A DNA stretch of 12,080 nt, from assembly GCA_022704645.1 (NCBI GenBank), contig JAKJGA010000042.1, forward strand, positions 1 through 12,080. The letters are read 5' to 3'. This stretch comes from Spirochaetota bacterium. Its GTDB lineage: Bacteria > Spirochaetota > UBA4802 > JAFGJZ01. Shown here piece by piece: positions 1 through 7,234 of this stretch. Positions within the stretch are counted from its first letter, which is position 1, and each line of letters begins with the position of its first letter. Made by a program: the position numbers and the translations under genes. Under the pieces are notes generated by a model. That model did not search any database. It saw only the letters and a program-made list of their open reading frames with translations, and was not told the origin of the DNA.

Positions 1-123
1 AGCATTGCTATCTGTTTAAGGAGTAGGTATGACGGTTTTGGAATAGATTCTTTAGAAAGTGAAAAAAATATTACGGATTTCCGGAAGAAAGAAATACAGC
101 ATTCGCGAAAAGAGTATAATTGA
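1..123 (+). CDS. C-terminal end of an unknown protein, cut by the left edge
   Basis: Frame 1 is open from the first base to a TGA at 121-123, giving 40 residues that end in a charged, helix-like tail (ITDFRKKEIQHSRKEYN). A possible hairpin follows 16 bases after the stop. I do not recognise the family. Forty codons can be open by chance, so the call rests on the plausible composition and on the hairpin. Confidence 0.3.
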   Translation, partial: SIAICLRSRYDGFGIDSLESEKNITDFRKKEIQHSRKEYN

Positions 124-415
124 GACGGTTAGGGGGATGACCGGTTTCGCCGGTTGGTATGTTTGTTTCTTATCAGATGATTTTGTGTTGACTGTAATTA
201 TGATAGTGTTTTAAAGAATCTGCATGTTTATTTGAGAAATTGCCGGCTGGTGTTCTGTATGCTGACGGATTTGAATTGCCCGCAAGGGTATATGCAACTA
301 TGCCGGTCTTAATGGTCTATGAGGTGACCTCTATAAGGTTTTTTGCGGTTTGTAGATGCGAAAAATCCTAAATCCATTGTAGCTAAGAATCTTAAATATC
401 TTCTAACGGTATATA
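124..415. other. Stretch without a convincing gene
   Basis: Apart from the hairpin at 140-154 I see no gene with a start and ribosome site. One plus-strand frame is open from about 206 to 371. It reads like protein (LPAGVLYADGFELPARVY in its middle) but has no start codon at its beginning and no Shine-Dalgarno, so it may be a gene remnant or chance. A short ACCT/AGGT stem followed by five Ts (327-344) could be a weak terminator. The promoter of the next gene should lie here, but no clear -35/-10 pair stands out. Confidence 0.4.
140..154 (+). terminator. Possible weak terminator hairpin
   Basis: ACCGG and CCGGT pair around the loop TTTCG, giving a 5-bp GC-rich stem. A T-rich but interrupted tract (GTATGTTTGTTTCTT) follows. 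The position just after the stop at 123 fits a terminator for the edge gene. The T-tract is imperfect. Confidence 0.3.
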
Positions 416-2392
416 ATGAATAGAGCATATTTTTCTGATACTATCGAATTTTTTGTAAAGATAAATCCAAGTGAACTGCTAGGTAAACTTGTACAAAAGA
501 GTGATTTTGCATTAGAACAAACCCAAAGAGACGCATGGGTAGAGGAGATTCGCATTCTCCAAAAGGTGTTAAAACCTTATAAAGGTTCAATATATTTTGA
601 ATACTCAATTCCGCGTATGGGTAAACGAATAGATGTTGTTGTTATTACTGGTTCTACAATTTTCATTCTTGAATTCAAAGTTGGTGAGAAAGAATTTTTA
701 TCATATGCAATCGATCAAGTATGGGACTATGCACTTGATTTAAAAAATTTCCATGAAACAAGTCATGAGCATTTTATCGCACCAATATTAATCGCAACCA
801 AAGCGGAAAATACGATTTTAGAAGTTTCAATGACTTCACATAATGACAAAATATTTTGCCCAATAAAATGTAATAGTGAAATGTTAGGTCAAGTAATTAT
901 CGAGGTTTTAAAATTTTCCGAAGGCAATACTATTGATCCAATTCAATGGGAGAGTGGTAGATATCAACCAACTCCAACTATCATTGAGGCGGCAATGGCT
1001 TTATACAATGGCCATTCAGTTAATGAAATTTCTCGAAGTGACGCAAGTGCAATAAATTTAAGCATGACATCTGACACCATTTCTAAGATTATTAAGATTT
1101 CAAAAGAAAAATCACAAAAATCCATTTGTTTTGTTACAGGAGTACCTGGTGCTGGTAAAACACTAGTTGGATTAAATACAGCAACAAAACACTTTGATAA
1201 AAACAATGAACTGTATAGCGTTTTTCTTTCTGGAAATGGCCCACTTGTTGCCATTCTTCGTGAGGCGTTAGCGCGTGATAAAGTACGTCATGAAAAAAAA
1301 CGTGGGAACAAAATAAAAAAAAGTGAAATAATGAGTGATGTTAAAATGTTCATTCAAAATGTTCACAATTTTCGAGATGAATGTATTATTGATAATATTA
1401 ATCCACCTATTGAACATGTGGCAATATTTGATGAAGCACAACGAGCATGGGATTTGCAACAAACGGCAAATTTTATGCATCGAAAAAAAAAGATATCTAA
1501 TTTTAATAAATCTGAGCCAGAATTCTTAATTTCTTGTCTTGACCGTCACCCAGATTGGGCTGTAATTGTTTGCCTTGTTGGGGGAGGACAAGAAATCAAC
1601 ACTGGAGAAGCAGGTATCAGTGAATGGATTAAATCTTTATATCGTTCATATCCAAACTGGCGTATATATGTATCATCCCGTCTTTCAGATAGCGAATATG
1701 GTGGAGAAAATGATTTAGAGATTATAAAAAATAATTCTAATGTTGTGAACAAGGATGAATTGCATTTATCTGTTTCTATGCGTTCGTTTCGATCTGAATA
1801 TGTATCTTTATTTGTCAAACAATTACTTGATTTAAAGCCAGATGAGGCACGTATAACATTGAGCAATATTGAACATAAATACCCAATTGTAATAACTCGA
1901 GATCTCAGTAAAGCAAAAGAATGGCTTAAAAAACAAGCACGTGGTTCTGAACGTTATGGTATTATCGTTTCTTCTCAAGCAGAAAGATTAAAACCACTTG
2001 CAATAGATGTAAAAACTCCAGTTGATCCAATTCATTGGTTTCTTGATGGGAAAGATGATGTCCGATCTTCATATTATCTGGAAGATGTTGTTACTGAATT
2101 TCAAGTGCAAGGGCTTGAAATTGATTGGGCATGCGTCAATTGGGATGCAGATTTTCGATATAGTGAAAAAGGGTGGGAGCATTTTTCTTTTATTGGTAAT
2201 CGATGGAATCATATAAGAAAGCCGGAACGACAGGTTTATCTAAAAAATGCATATCGTGTTCTTTTGACCCGAGCCAGACAAGGAATGGTAATTGTTGTTC
2301 CCTCAGGTAGTTGTGAAGACGTAACAAGGATGCCTAATTTTTATAATGAAACTTATAACTATTTATTGAAAATTGGAATTAAGGAGATTTAA
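416..2392 (+). CDS. PD-(D/E)XK nuclease-like / DUF2075 (Schlafen group 3-type) SF1 helicase
   Basis: This 658-residue protein is a predicted nucleic-acid-dependent ATPase. The helicase motifs are in order: Walker A GVPGAGKT (242-249), Walker B IFDEAQ (337-342, DEAQ as in DUF2075), LVGGGQEI (387-394), SMRSFRS (454-460), EFQVQGLEID (561-570) and the arginine-finger motif YRVLLTRARQG (613-623). The N-terminal part (about 56-110) has the PD-(D/E)XK pattern: E62, D73 in RIDVVV, E86-x-K88 in LEFKVG, then Q101 and Y105. No transmembrane segment or signal peptide is visible, so it should be cytosolic. The start MNRAYFSDTIEFF matches the usual RAYYS-type beginning of the family as I recall it, although no Shine-Dalgarno precedes it. 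It stands alone, without a partner gene. Its codons look A/T-richer than those of the kinase or the GH12 gene, suggesting transfer. An antiviral or DNA-repair role is inference. Confidence 0.88.
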   Translation: MNRAYFSDTIEFFVKINPSELLGKLVQKSDFALEQTQRDAWVEEIRILQKVLKPYKGSIYFEYSIPRMGKRIDVVVITGSTIFILEFKVGEKEFLSYAIDQVWDYALDLKNFHETSHEHFIAPILIATKAENTILEVSMTSHNDKIFCPIKCNSEMLGQVIIEVLKFSEGNTIDPIQWESGRYQPTPTIIEAAMALYNGHSVNEISRSDASAINLSMTSDTISKIIKISKEKSQKSICFVTGVPGAGKTLVGLNTATKHFDKNNELYSVFLSGNGPLVAILREALARDKVRHEKKRGNKIKKSEIMSDVKMFIQNVHNFRDECIIDNINPPIEHVAIFDEAQRAWDLQQTANFMHRKKKISNFNKSEPEFLISCLDRHPDWAVIVCLVGGGQEINTGEAGISEWIKSLYRSYPNWRIYVSSRLSDSEYGGENDLEIIKNNSNVVNKDELHLSVSMRSFRSEYVSLFVKQLLDLKPDEARITLSNIEHKYPIVITRDLSKAKEWLKKQARGSERYGIIVSSQAERLKPLAIDVKTPVDPIHWFLDGKDDVRSSYYLEDVVTEFQVQGLEIDWACVNWDADFRYSEKGWEHFSFIGNRWNHIRKPERQVYLKNAYRVLLTRARQGMVIVVPSGSCEDVTRMPNFYNETYNYLLKIGIKEI

Positions 2393-2461
2393 ATATTAAA
2401 AATAATTTTTCAATTGCAAAGAGGTAAATCAATGTAAAAAATAAATTTGCATATATAAGAA

Positions 2462-2617
2462 ATGATCTGTTTGAAAAAAATGTCAGTTCCAATTGGAGAA
2501 TTATATTACGCGGAGGATAAAGCTGTACGATACAGATGGATAAATGAAAATGTATTTGAATTCTTTTATAATGGTAAATTGCTATCTGCTAATTCTGTTG
2601 ATTGGGATTTTATTTGA
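2462..2617 (+). CDS. Small protein of unknown function (51 codons), possibly damaged at its 5' end
   Basis: The frame encodes 51 residues with a protein-like, aromatic-rich composition (SVPIGELYYAEDKAVRYRW, then NVFEFFYNGKLLSANSVDWDFI in two parts). It starts at ATG 2462 or at the in-frame ATG 2480; neither has a good Shine-Dalgarno. A good GAGG site sits upstream at 2421, but the ATG it serves (2432) is followed directly by TAA. The stretch between is open in another frame, so the gene may once have begun at 2432. I do not recognise the family. It lies between the helicase gene and the DUF6933-type gene, on the same strand. Confidence 0.4.
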   Translation: MICLKKMSVPIGELYYAEDKAVRYRWINENVFEFFYNGKLLSANSVDWDFI

Positions 2618-2725
2618 ATAAATATAGGTTATAAAATAGTTTTATCTTTTATGGAATTACCAAAACGGTAAAACAAGCCAGGTTTTTGGAATTGCTGGTG
2701 TTATCGATGATTAAGGTTTCAGAAT

Positions 2726-3217
2726 ATTATTTTCAGATTTACAAAAAAAGCTCAGGAAAAATTAAAAACCGGAAAGCTTTCTTCCATTCCGGAAGGAGAT
2801 CTTTTACGTGAGTGGTATGTTCATGTGTTTGTTGTTGAAAGATGCAGATATTATCTGGTAACTCATGCCGCATCATTGTTTTCTGTTGTTGTCCGCGGAG
2901 CCGGAATATCTTCGGAAGAAAAATTGTTTGATTTTGTTTTTCAGGAATTGAAAGAGAAATTTTCTGAGGCCGGTTGTGATAATATGTTTGAAAGAATTGC
3001 TGTTGCCGGATCAGAAGAAATTGTATTATCCAATACTGCGAATAGAAAAATTATAGGGTCAATGAATGATATGATTCAATGCCTTCAGGTAATTCGAGAT
3101 GATACCGCGGTTTCTGTTCATGAGATGAGCGCATTCATAAATAGAACTCCCTTCACTTATATAAACGGGAATTCTCCGTTCAAATTTATAAAAGATGCCG
3201 ATAACTCACTTAAATAA
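2726..3217 (+). CDS. DUF6933-type protein with an apparent ATT in place of the start codon
   Basis: The frame is open from 2711 to a TAA at 3217. From 2726 it reads I-I-F-R-F-T-K-K-A-Q-E-K, which matches the DUF6933 opening M-I-x-R-C-T-K-K as I recall it. The family's core follows: REWYVHVFVVERCRYYLVTH (W and R in the expected strand pair), ASLFSVVV, then a C-terminal helical part with NRKIIGSMNDMI. Length from here is 163 residues, normal for the family. The first codon would be ATT, with AAGG at 2713-2716 nine bases upstream, the expected ribosome-site distance. The only standard start is GTG 2825, which would delete the first strand. Either the gene lost its ATG or it uses a rare ATT start. 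The function of DUF6933 is unknown. Confidence 0.6.
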   Translation: MIFRFTKKAQEKLKTGKLSSIPEGDLLREWYVHVFVVERCRYYLVTHAASLFSVVVRGAGISSEEKLFDFVFQELKEKFSEAGCDNMFERIAVAGSEEIVLSNTANRKIIGSMNDMIQCLQVIRDDTAVSVHEMSAFINRTPFTYINGNSPFKFIKDADNSLK

Positions 3218-3227
3218 CTCCGCTTAC

Positions 3228-3248
3228 AATGCTTGGCATTTCGTTTTT
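3228..3248 (+). terminator. Possible terminator after the DUF6933-type gene
   Basis: AATGC and GCATT form a 5-bp stem around TTG, followed by TCGTTTTT. It begins 10 bases after the stop of the DUF6933-type gene. The stem is short, so it would be a weak intrinsic terminator. Confidence 0.4.
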
Positions 3249-3286
3249 ATGTCATCAATGGATTTTCTTCTTACAGTAGGGCTAAT

Positions 3287-3374
3287 GTGAAAAAGATAAA
3301 TTGCGATTTTAGTCGTTCTTGCTCTTTCATCGGTTATTTCGGTAATCACTCCTGTAAATGAAATCAGTACTTGA
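3287..3374 (+). pseudogene. Remnant of a short signal-peptide gene, broken by one base
   Basis: GTG AAA AAG ATA begins a signal-peptide-like start (M-K-K-I). Skipping A3299 then gives the frame IAILVVLALSSVISVITPVN, ending at TGA 3372-3374. The combined 28-residue product is a textbook N-region plus hydrophobic H-region. In the uncorrected frame the reading ends after 24 residues that no longer look hydrophobic. I infer a small exported or membrane peptide, or the head of a lost secreted protein, inactivated by a one-base insertion. A sequencing error would look the same. Confidence 0.4.
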
Positions 3375-3468
3375 AAGTATTCTTAACATAACTTATTGTG
3401 TGCCTGTTCGTAATGATACAAGCATTCACTGTTATTAGTTTAGGTTTGCCCTTTCAGGCGTGTAGTTT

Positions 3469-5505
3469 CTATTTATCCTGTTTCGTTTCCTGCCCCATAA
3501 TTTCCTCAAGCTTTAATGAAAATCTTGATAGTGAAAATGGTTTCTGCAGAAAATTGACACCGTCTTCAAGGACTCCGTGATGAGCTATAATATCTGCGGT
3601 ATAGCCCGACATGAAAAGATGTTTGATTCCGGGATGCAATTCTGCAATTTTGCCTGACAGATCCTTCCCGTTCATCTCTGGCATTATGACATCTGTAATT
3701 AACAAATCAATACTTCCCTGGTATTCTTTTGCAATAGAAATTGCTTTCAGAGGCGATGATGTATAAAGAACATGGTAGTTCAGCCTTTGAAGCATTTCCG
3801 TGCATGCATTTAAAATAGGTATTTCATCCTCCACCAGAAGTATAGTAGTATTGATATTATTTTTTTTGTTCTTTCTGGGTTTTTCAACAGCGGATTCCCT
3901 TATATAATCTTCACCCTGGTAGCGTGGAAGGTAGATTCTGAAAATTGAACCTCTGCCTGGTTCACTTTCGACATTAATGTTCCCATTATTTTGTTTAATA
4001 ATTCCGTAAACGGTTGAAAGACCTAAGCCCGTACCTTTTCCGGGTACTTTGGTAGTATAGAACGGATCAAACAAGTGTTCCATTACTTCTTTGTTCATAC
4101 CGCTGCCGCTGTCTGTAACGGTGATAAGAACATAATCTCCGGAATCAAGCTGGTTTTCAAGAAAGGGGTCATCTATCCGAAATGATACATTATTTGTTTC
4201 AATGGAAACAAGACCTACTTCCTTAATAGCATCACGGGCATTTACACAAAGATTCGCCAGAACCTGATCGATCTGTCCCGGGTCCATTTTAATTTTCCAT
4301 GAATCTTCTGAAGGTTTAAAGTTTAATTTTATGTTTTCTCCAATCAAGCGGCGCATCATGTCGAGCATTCCGCTAATTACCTGGTTAATGTCCAGAACCC
4401 TTGGAGATACAGTTTGTTTTCTTGCGAATGTCAGAAGCTGCTGGGTAAGATTTGCAGAGCGTCTGGCAGCATCCTGAATTTCAAGAATACTTTTGCTGAT
4501 CCGGTCATCCGGAGCGATGATATCCAGAATCAGATCGGTATGCCCCATAATGACTCCAAGCATATTGTTGAAATCATGAGCCACACCTCCGGCCAGCAGG
4601 CCGATTGATTCCATTCTCTGTGAAAGGGCAAGTTGTTCCTGCAGTTTTTGCCTGTCAATTTCGCTTCGTTTGATATCAGTAACATCCCATACTGAAGAAA
4701 TCATTATTCCTCTTTCCGGAACCGGGGTATTTCTTGCGGAAATGTAACGTGTTTCCTCTCCTTTGCGGGTTATGGGTATGCCGTCCCAGATCATCTGATC
4801 CGGATTGCCTGTTGCGCAATCATCCAAAACCCTTTTTTTCATTTTCTCTCTGAAATCAGGATCTTCATAGACAGCTTCCCAGAATGTGTTGGAGTCTTTT
4901 AATGCTTCTCTTGTTGTGCGGTAGAGTTTTGGAAAATTGTCATTCATGTAGTAAAATTCAACGGCAGGTTCCACGAGATTTACTGCAATACCTATCGGAA
5001 GATTATCCATTACGCTTCGGATGAAGTTTTGATTATCTCTGAGTTCCTGTTCTAGAAGCTTCTGGTTTGTGATGTCATGTGCTGCAGCAAACGTCACGCC
5101 TCTTTCAGGGAAAGGGTGTGAAACCCAGTCCAGCCACAAATCAGTACCGTCTGCGCATTTATATCGATTAGAGAAATTAATTATTCTTTTCCCTTCTTTT
5201 AACTCTTTCTCAAGTATTTTTAGTGTTGCTTCAATATCATCAGGATGAACAAAATCCAGAAAAGGACGGCTCAAGAGTTCCTTTTCTGAATAACCCAGCT
5301 TCTCGACAAAGGCGGGATTAATCTTAGTGAAGCAGGCATTATTTAAATCTGCGGTACAGAGTAAATTCGGAGAGAGGAGAAAAACTTCCCGGTACTCATC
5401 CCTGCTTCGTCTTAACTCTTCAATTTGCTTTTCGAGCTGAATGATTGTTTCTTCTAATTCGCGGATTTTTTCTTTGTAAGTATTTTCTTCAGAAGACTTA
5501 ATCAT
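3469..5505 (-). CDS. Cytosolic PAS-PAS hybrid sensor histidine kinase with C-terminal receiver
   Basis: The protein has 678 residues and senses a signal, autophosphorylates on His, and passes phosphate to its own receiver. Order: coiled coil (about 5-40), PAS domain (about 40-150, with the PAC-like ADGTDLWLDW and AAHDIT), second PAS (about 160-280, ending VWDVTD), HisKA with H310 in VAHDFNNMLG, HATPase with N box (N418, N422), G1 DSGSGM (465-470), F box FDPFYTTK (479-486) and G2 GKGTGLGLS (489-497). The receiver (about 553-670) has D560, phospho-acceptor D605 in ITDVIMPEMNG, S633 and K655. The HDFNN type of HisKA is common in hybrid kinases of this kind. No membrane segment is present, so the input is intracellular. 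No DNA-binding output domain and no adjacent response regulator are visible, so its target is unknown. The start has no ribosome site of its own and overlaps an upstream leader ORF. Confidence 0.95.
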   Translation of the reverse strand: MIKSSEENTYKEKIRELEETIIQLEKQIEELRRSRDEYREVFLLSPNLLCTADLNNACFTKINPAFVEKLGYSEKELLSRPFLDFVHPDDIEATLKILEKELKEGKRIINFSNRYKCADGTDLWLDWVSHPFPERGVTFAAAHDITNQKLLEQELRDNQNFIRSVMDNLPIGIAVNLVEPAVEFYYMNDNFPKLYRTTREALKDSNTFWEAVYEDPDFREKMKKRVLDDCATGNPDQMIWDGIPITRKGEETRYISARNTPVPERGIMISSVWDVTDIKRSEIDRQKLQEQLALSQRMESIGLLAGGVAHDFNNMLGVIMGHTDLILDIIAPDDRISKSILEIQDAARRSANLTQQLLTFARKQTVSPRVLDINQVISGMLDMMRRLIGENIKLNFKPSEDSWKIKMDPGQIDQVLANLCVNARDAIKEVGLVSIETNNVSFRIDDPFLENQLDSGDYVLITVTDSGSGMNKEVMEHLFDPFYTTKVPGKGTGLGLSTVYGIIKQNNGNINVESEPGRGSIFRIYLPRYQGEDYIRESAVEKPRKNKKNNINTTILLVEDEIPILNACTEMLQRLNYHVLYTSSPLKAISIAKEYQGSIDLLITDVIMPEMNGKDLSGKIAELHPGIKHLFMSGYTADIIAHHGVLEDGVNFLQKPFSLSRFSLKLEEIMGQETKQDK

Positions 5506-5614
5506 TTAGAGCCAACTGCAGTAACGGATTTAATTTTTTTTGTTCCGGAATTTTCTCAAAACTTATGTAAAAAGAATACATGAAGATTGCGTTTAAAACA
5601 GCAAAATTCTTCAT
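5498..5614 (-). CDS. 38-residue leader ORF overlapping the kinase start
   Basis: The ORF begins MKNFAVLNAIFMYSFYISFE and ends in LLQLALND, followed by TAA. It has a strong AAGGAG site (5625-5630) nine bases before its ATG. Its last eight bases overlap the first eight of the kinase gene, in the sequence AATGATTAA. The kinase has no purine-rich site of its own, so its translation is likely coupled to this leader. The N-terminal half is hydrophobic enough for a small membrane peptide. I do not recognise a family. Confidence 0.55.
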   Translation of the reverse strand: MKNFAVLNAIFMYSFYISFEKIPEQKKLNPLLQLALND

Positions 5615-5624
5615 TGAGTCACTC

Positions 5625-5630
5625 TCCTTA
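5625..5630 (-). promoter_or_regulatory. Shine-Dalgarno of the leader ORF (and effectively of the kinase)
   Basis: On the minus strand GATAAGGAGAGTGACTCA precedes the leader ATG. AAGGAG is the full consensus and the spacing is 9 bases. No comparable site lies before the kinase ATG at 5505. Confidence 0.6.
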
Positions 5631-5651
5631 TCAAAAAGGATGGATGCAGAT

Positions 5652-5685
5652 ATCATAATTAAAGTACTTGTCTGATATAAATCAA
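5652..5685 (-). promoter_or_regulatory. Candidate promoter region of the leader/kinase operon
   Basis: On the minus strand TTGATT (5680-5685) and TTAATT (5657-5662) are 17 bases apart. A better -10 by itself is TATGAT (5652-5657), but its -35 would be poor. Either would give a short leader of 25-40 bases before the AAGGAG site. The elements are weak, so this is a suggestion only. Confidence 0.25.
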
Positions 5686-5807
5686 TAATTTAAGAATTTG
5701 AGCAGAGCAAAGTTCAAAATAAAACAGAAAGATTGCAGTCGGGGCAGATATTAGCTTAATCGGGTATCCTTTGTTTTTTTATATGAACAGCCTCTGTCAA
5801 AATTCGA

Positions 5808-5927
5808 TTACTTTAAATTCCGCGCGTAAGCTAGCGAAACATAAAAAGCAGACATAATCATGTAATGCGCATCCATACTGTGATATTGATATGCCATTTT
5901 AATGATAAAGTCAAACTTTTTAAACAT
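5808..5927 (-). CDS. Doubtful 39-residue ORF upstream of the kinase operon
   Basis: The frame encodes MFKKFDFIIKMAYQYHSMD followed by AHYMIMSAFYVSLAYARNLK. The composition is protein-like, with a hydrophobic middle, and it lies on the same strand as the kinase. No Shine-Dalgarno precedes ATG 5927 or the internal ATG 5897. I do not recognise it, and chance is a real alternative. Confidence 0.2.
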   Translation of the reverse strand: MFKKFDFIIKMAYQYHSMDAHYMIMSAFYVSLAYARNLK

Positions 5928-6119
5928 TCTGAATTTTTCTATTCTGTTTCTTTTAGAAGATGGGAATTTCTTTTGAAATACAGTGTGATAAGAATAATAT
6001 TTTTACGTACAGCGTTATGATGTGAGCACGCAATAGCCGGAGTAAACTAATCGAAAGATTCCCGCTTGACTTTTCTCAATAGAATTTTAAACGGTTTTCG
6101 TTTGATAAGGAGAACTTAA

Positions 6120-6529
6120 ATGAAAAAAATAATTGCTGCTTTATTCGCTCTTGCTTTTTTTGCGCTTTATTCGGCAAACACCGTATCAAAAGAAATTAAA
6201 CTATCCGATGAACTGACTATTACAGAAATAGAAACAGATGTATTTCTGGTAACTCACAGTTTCCCCTGGCCGGGAAATTCGTTAATTGTTAAAACCGGTA
6301 AGAAAGATATACTTTCGGAGGATGCATGATTGTTGCGGCTGAATCGAACAAGCCCGGTTTTGCAGAAGACGGTAATCTAAACGCATGGGCGGTTTCAATG
6401 GATAAACTCGCCGCGCGTTTCAAAGACTGCAGAACTGTCGTTCCGGGTCATGGAAAAACAGGTGACGGTTCGCTTGTAAAACACACAAGAGATGTCGTTT
6501 CTGCTGCTATTATTAATCAGAAGAAATGA
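6120..6529 (+). pseudogene. Internally deleted subclass-B1-like metallo-beta-lactamase-fold gene
   Basis: The first part has an AAGGAG site, a signal peptide (MKKIIAALFALAFFALYSAN) and the start of a B1-type MBL (VFLVTHSFPWPGNSLIVKTG), then runs into TGA at 6327-6329. The second part, in another frame, reads GGCMIVAAESNKPGF, then GNLNAWAVSMDKL and VVPGHGKTGDGSL, which is the C-terminal third of the same family with the zinc Cys (in GGC) and the final zinc His (in PGHG). The region normally carrying HxHxD and the second His is absent. The junction is near 6309-6315. An ATG at 6326 overlaps the TGA, so the second piece could be translated by coupling, but neither piece can form the active site. 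The intact ancestor would be a periplasmic hydrolase; which substrate is unknown. Confidence 0.85.
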
Positions 6530-6584
6530 TGTTTAATGTTTTAAGTGTAGTTATTTGATAAACAGTATTTAGAATTTTTTAATG

Positions 6585-6609
6585 CCGGAAAGGTAACAAA
6601 ATTTTCCGG
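6585..6609. repeat. Inverted repeat in the 5' region of the 6640 gene
   Basis: CCGGAAA (6585-6591) and TTTCCGG (6603-6609) are perfect 7-bp arms around an 11-base loop. No T-tract follows on the plus strand, so it is not a normal terminator. It lies 30 bases before ATG 6640 and could be an operator or an mRNA hairpin. Confidence 0.35.
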
Positions 6610-6639
6610 ATGAGTCTTACATGTCAGGAGGAATTAATA

Positions 6640-7233
6640 ATGAAGATTAAAGCAATTTGTTTTGCCGCTTTCGCTGTTTTTTTGATTTCAACAGCATCAT
6701 CTCTTTCAGGTTTTTCTTCAAAGACTGGCCGCGGAGTATATGTCGACAGTTTTGATTTTCAGACAGAACAGTATTTCTACGGAGTGAACAGCGTTGCCGG
6801 TGATGATGGAGAAATTAATAATATTTGTTTATATGATATAAAGAAGAATACAGTTAAATATGTTTTTGAACAGAGTGATTTCATTACACTTCGGGATAAT
6901 TGCCGCGATGAAATCGTCGGATTTTATTATCAGATCGGTTATAAGACTGATGAAGGCCGTATGCTTATGTTTCCGCGCGATTCAGTTTCGCAATACAGAG
7001 CATTGCCTCCAGCCGTTGATACGCAGAAAGCATCTCGTAATATGATTATTGTGACATACTCAAAATCATCAAAACTAAAAACATTATGGATCTGCGGCAA
7101 GGACGGTTCGGGATTGAAGAAGCTTGCGGAATTTGACAGAAGTACCCGGTTTGAAATTGATGCCATGTACAACAAAATTCTTCTGATTAAACAGGAAGGA
7201 AATAAACTTAAAATCGATCCTTATAATTATTGA
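6640..7233 (+). CDS. Secreted protein of unknown function with TolB-like repeat traces
   Basis: The 197-residue product begins MKIKAICFAAFAVFLISTAS, a clear signal peptide, with AGGAGG at 6627-6632 before ATG 6640. An in-frame ATG at 6610 would put extra residues before the signal peptide and has no ribosome site, so 6640 is preferred. The mature part is strand-rich. LWICGKDGSGLKKLAEF (149-165) resembles a blade of TolB/WD40-like propellers (DGSGLKKL), and NNICLYDIKKNTVKYVF (60-76) could be another. At this size it has too few blades for a full propeller, so it may be a truncated or divergent member. Location is probably periplasm or outer surface. It shares a terminator with the convergent gene that follows. 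Confidence 0.65.
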   Translation: MKIKAICFAAFAVFLISTASSLSGFSSKTGRGVYVDSFDFQTEQYFYGVNSVAGDDGEINNICLYDIKKNTVKYVFEQSDFITLRDNCRDEIVGFYYQIGYKTDEGRMLMFPRDSVSQYRALPPAVDTQKASRNMIIVTYSKSSKLKTLWICGKDGSGLKKLAEFDRSTRFEIDAMYNKILLIKQEGNKLKIDPYNY

Positions 7234-7234
7234 G

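Larger units (their letters stand above)
5640..6112. other. Long gap between divergent genes, no convincing gene
   Basis: About 470 bases separate the minus-strand leader/kinase operon from the plus-strand beta-lactamase remnant. Besides the doubtful ORF at 5808-5927 it holds only short frames, for example a 24-codon ATG frame near 5783, none with a ribosome site. A TTGACT at 6066-6071 could be a -35 for the downstream gene, but no good -10 sits 16-18 bases after it. I see no RNA-like structure or long repeat. Confidence 0.4.

Noticed and set aside
410..418. TATAAT at 412-417 as a promoter -10 for the helicase gene
   Set aside because: It overlaps the ATG at 416, so transcription would begin inside the coding sequence, while the family-like N-terminus begins at that ATG.
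1268..1866. Minus-strand open frames inside the helicase gene
   Set aside because: They are shadows of an A/T-rich coding gene whose plus-strand frame has a full set of helicase motifs.
2657..2671. TTACC/GGTAA hairpin as a terminator
   Set aside because: The stem is five A/T-rich pairs and no T-tract follows directly.
3440..3468. GCC...GGC stem after the kinase stop as a terminator
   Set aside because: Pairing is short and interrupted, and no T-run follows on the minus strand.
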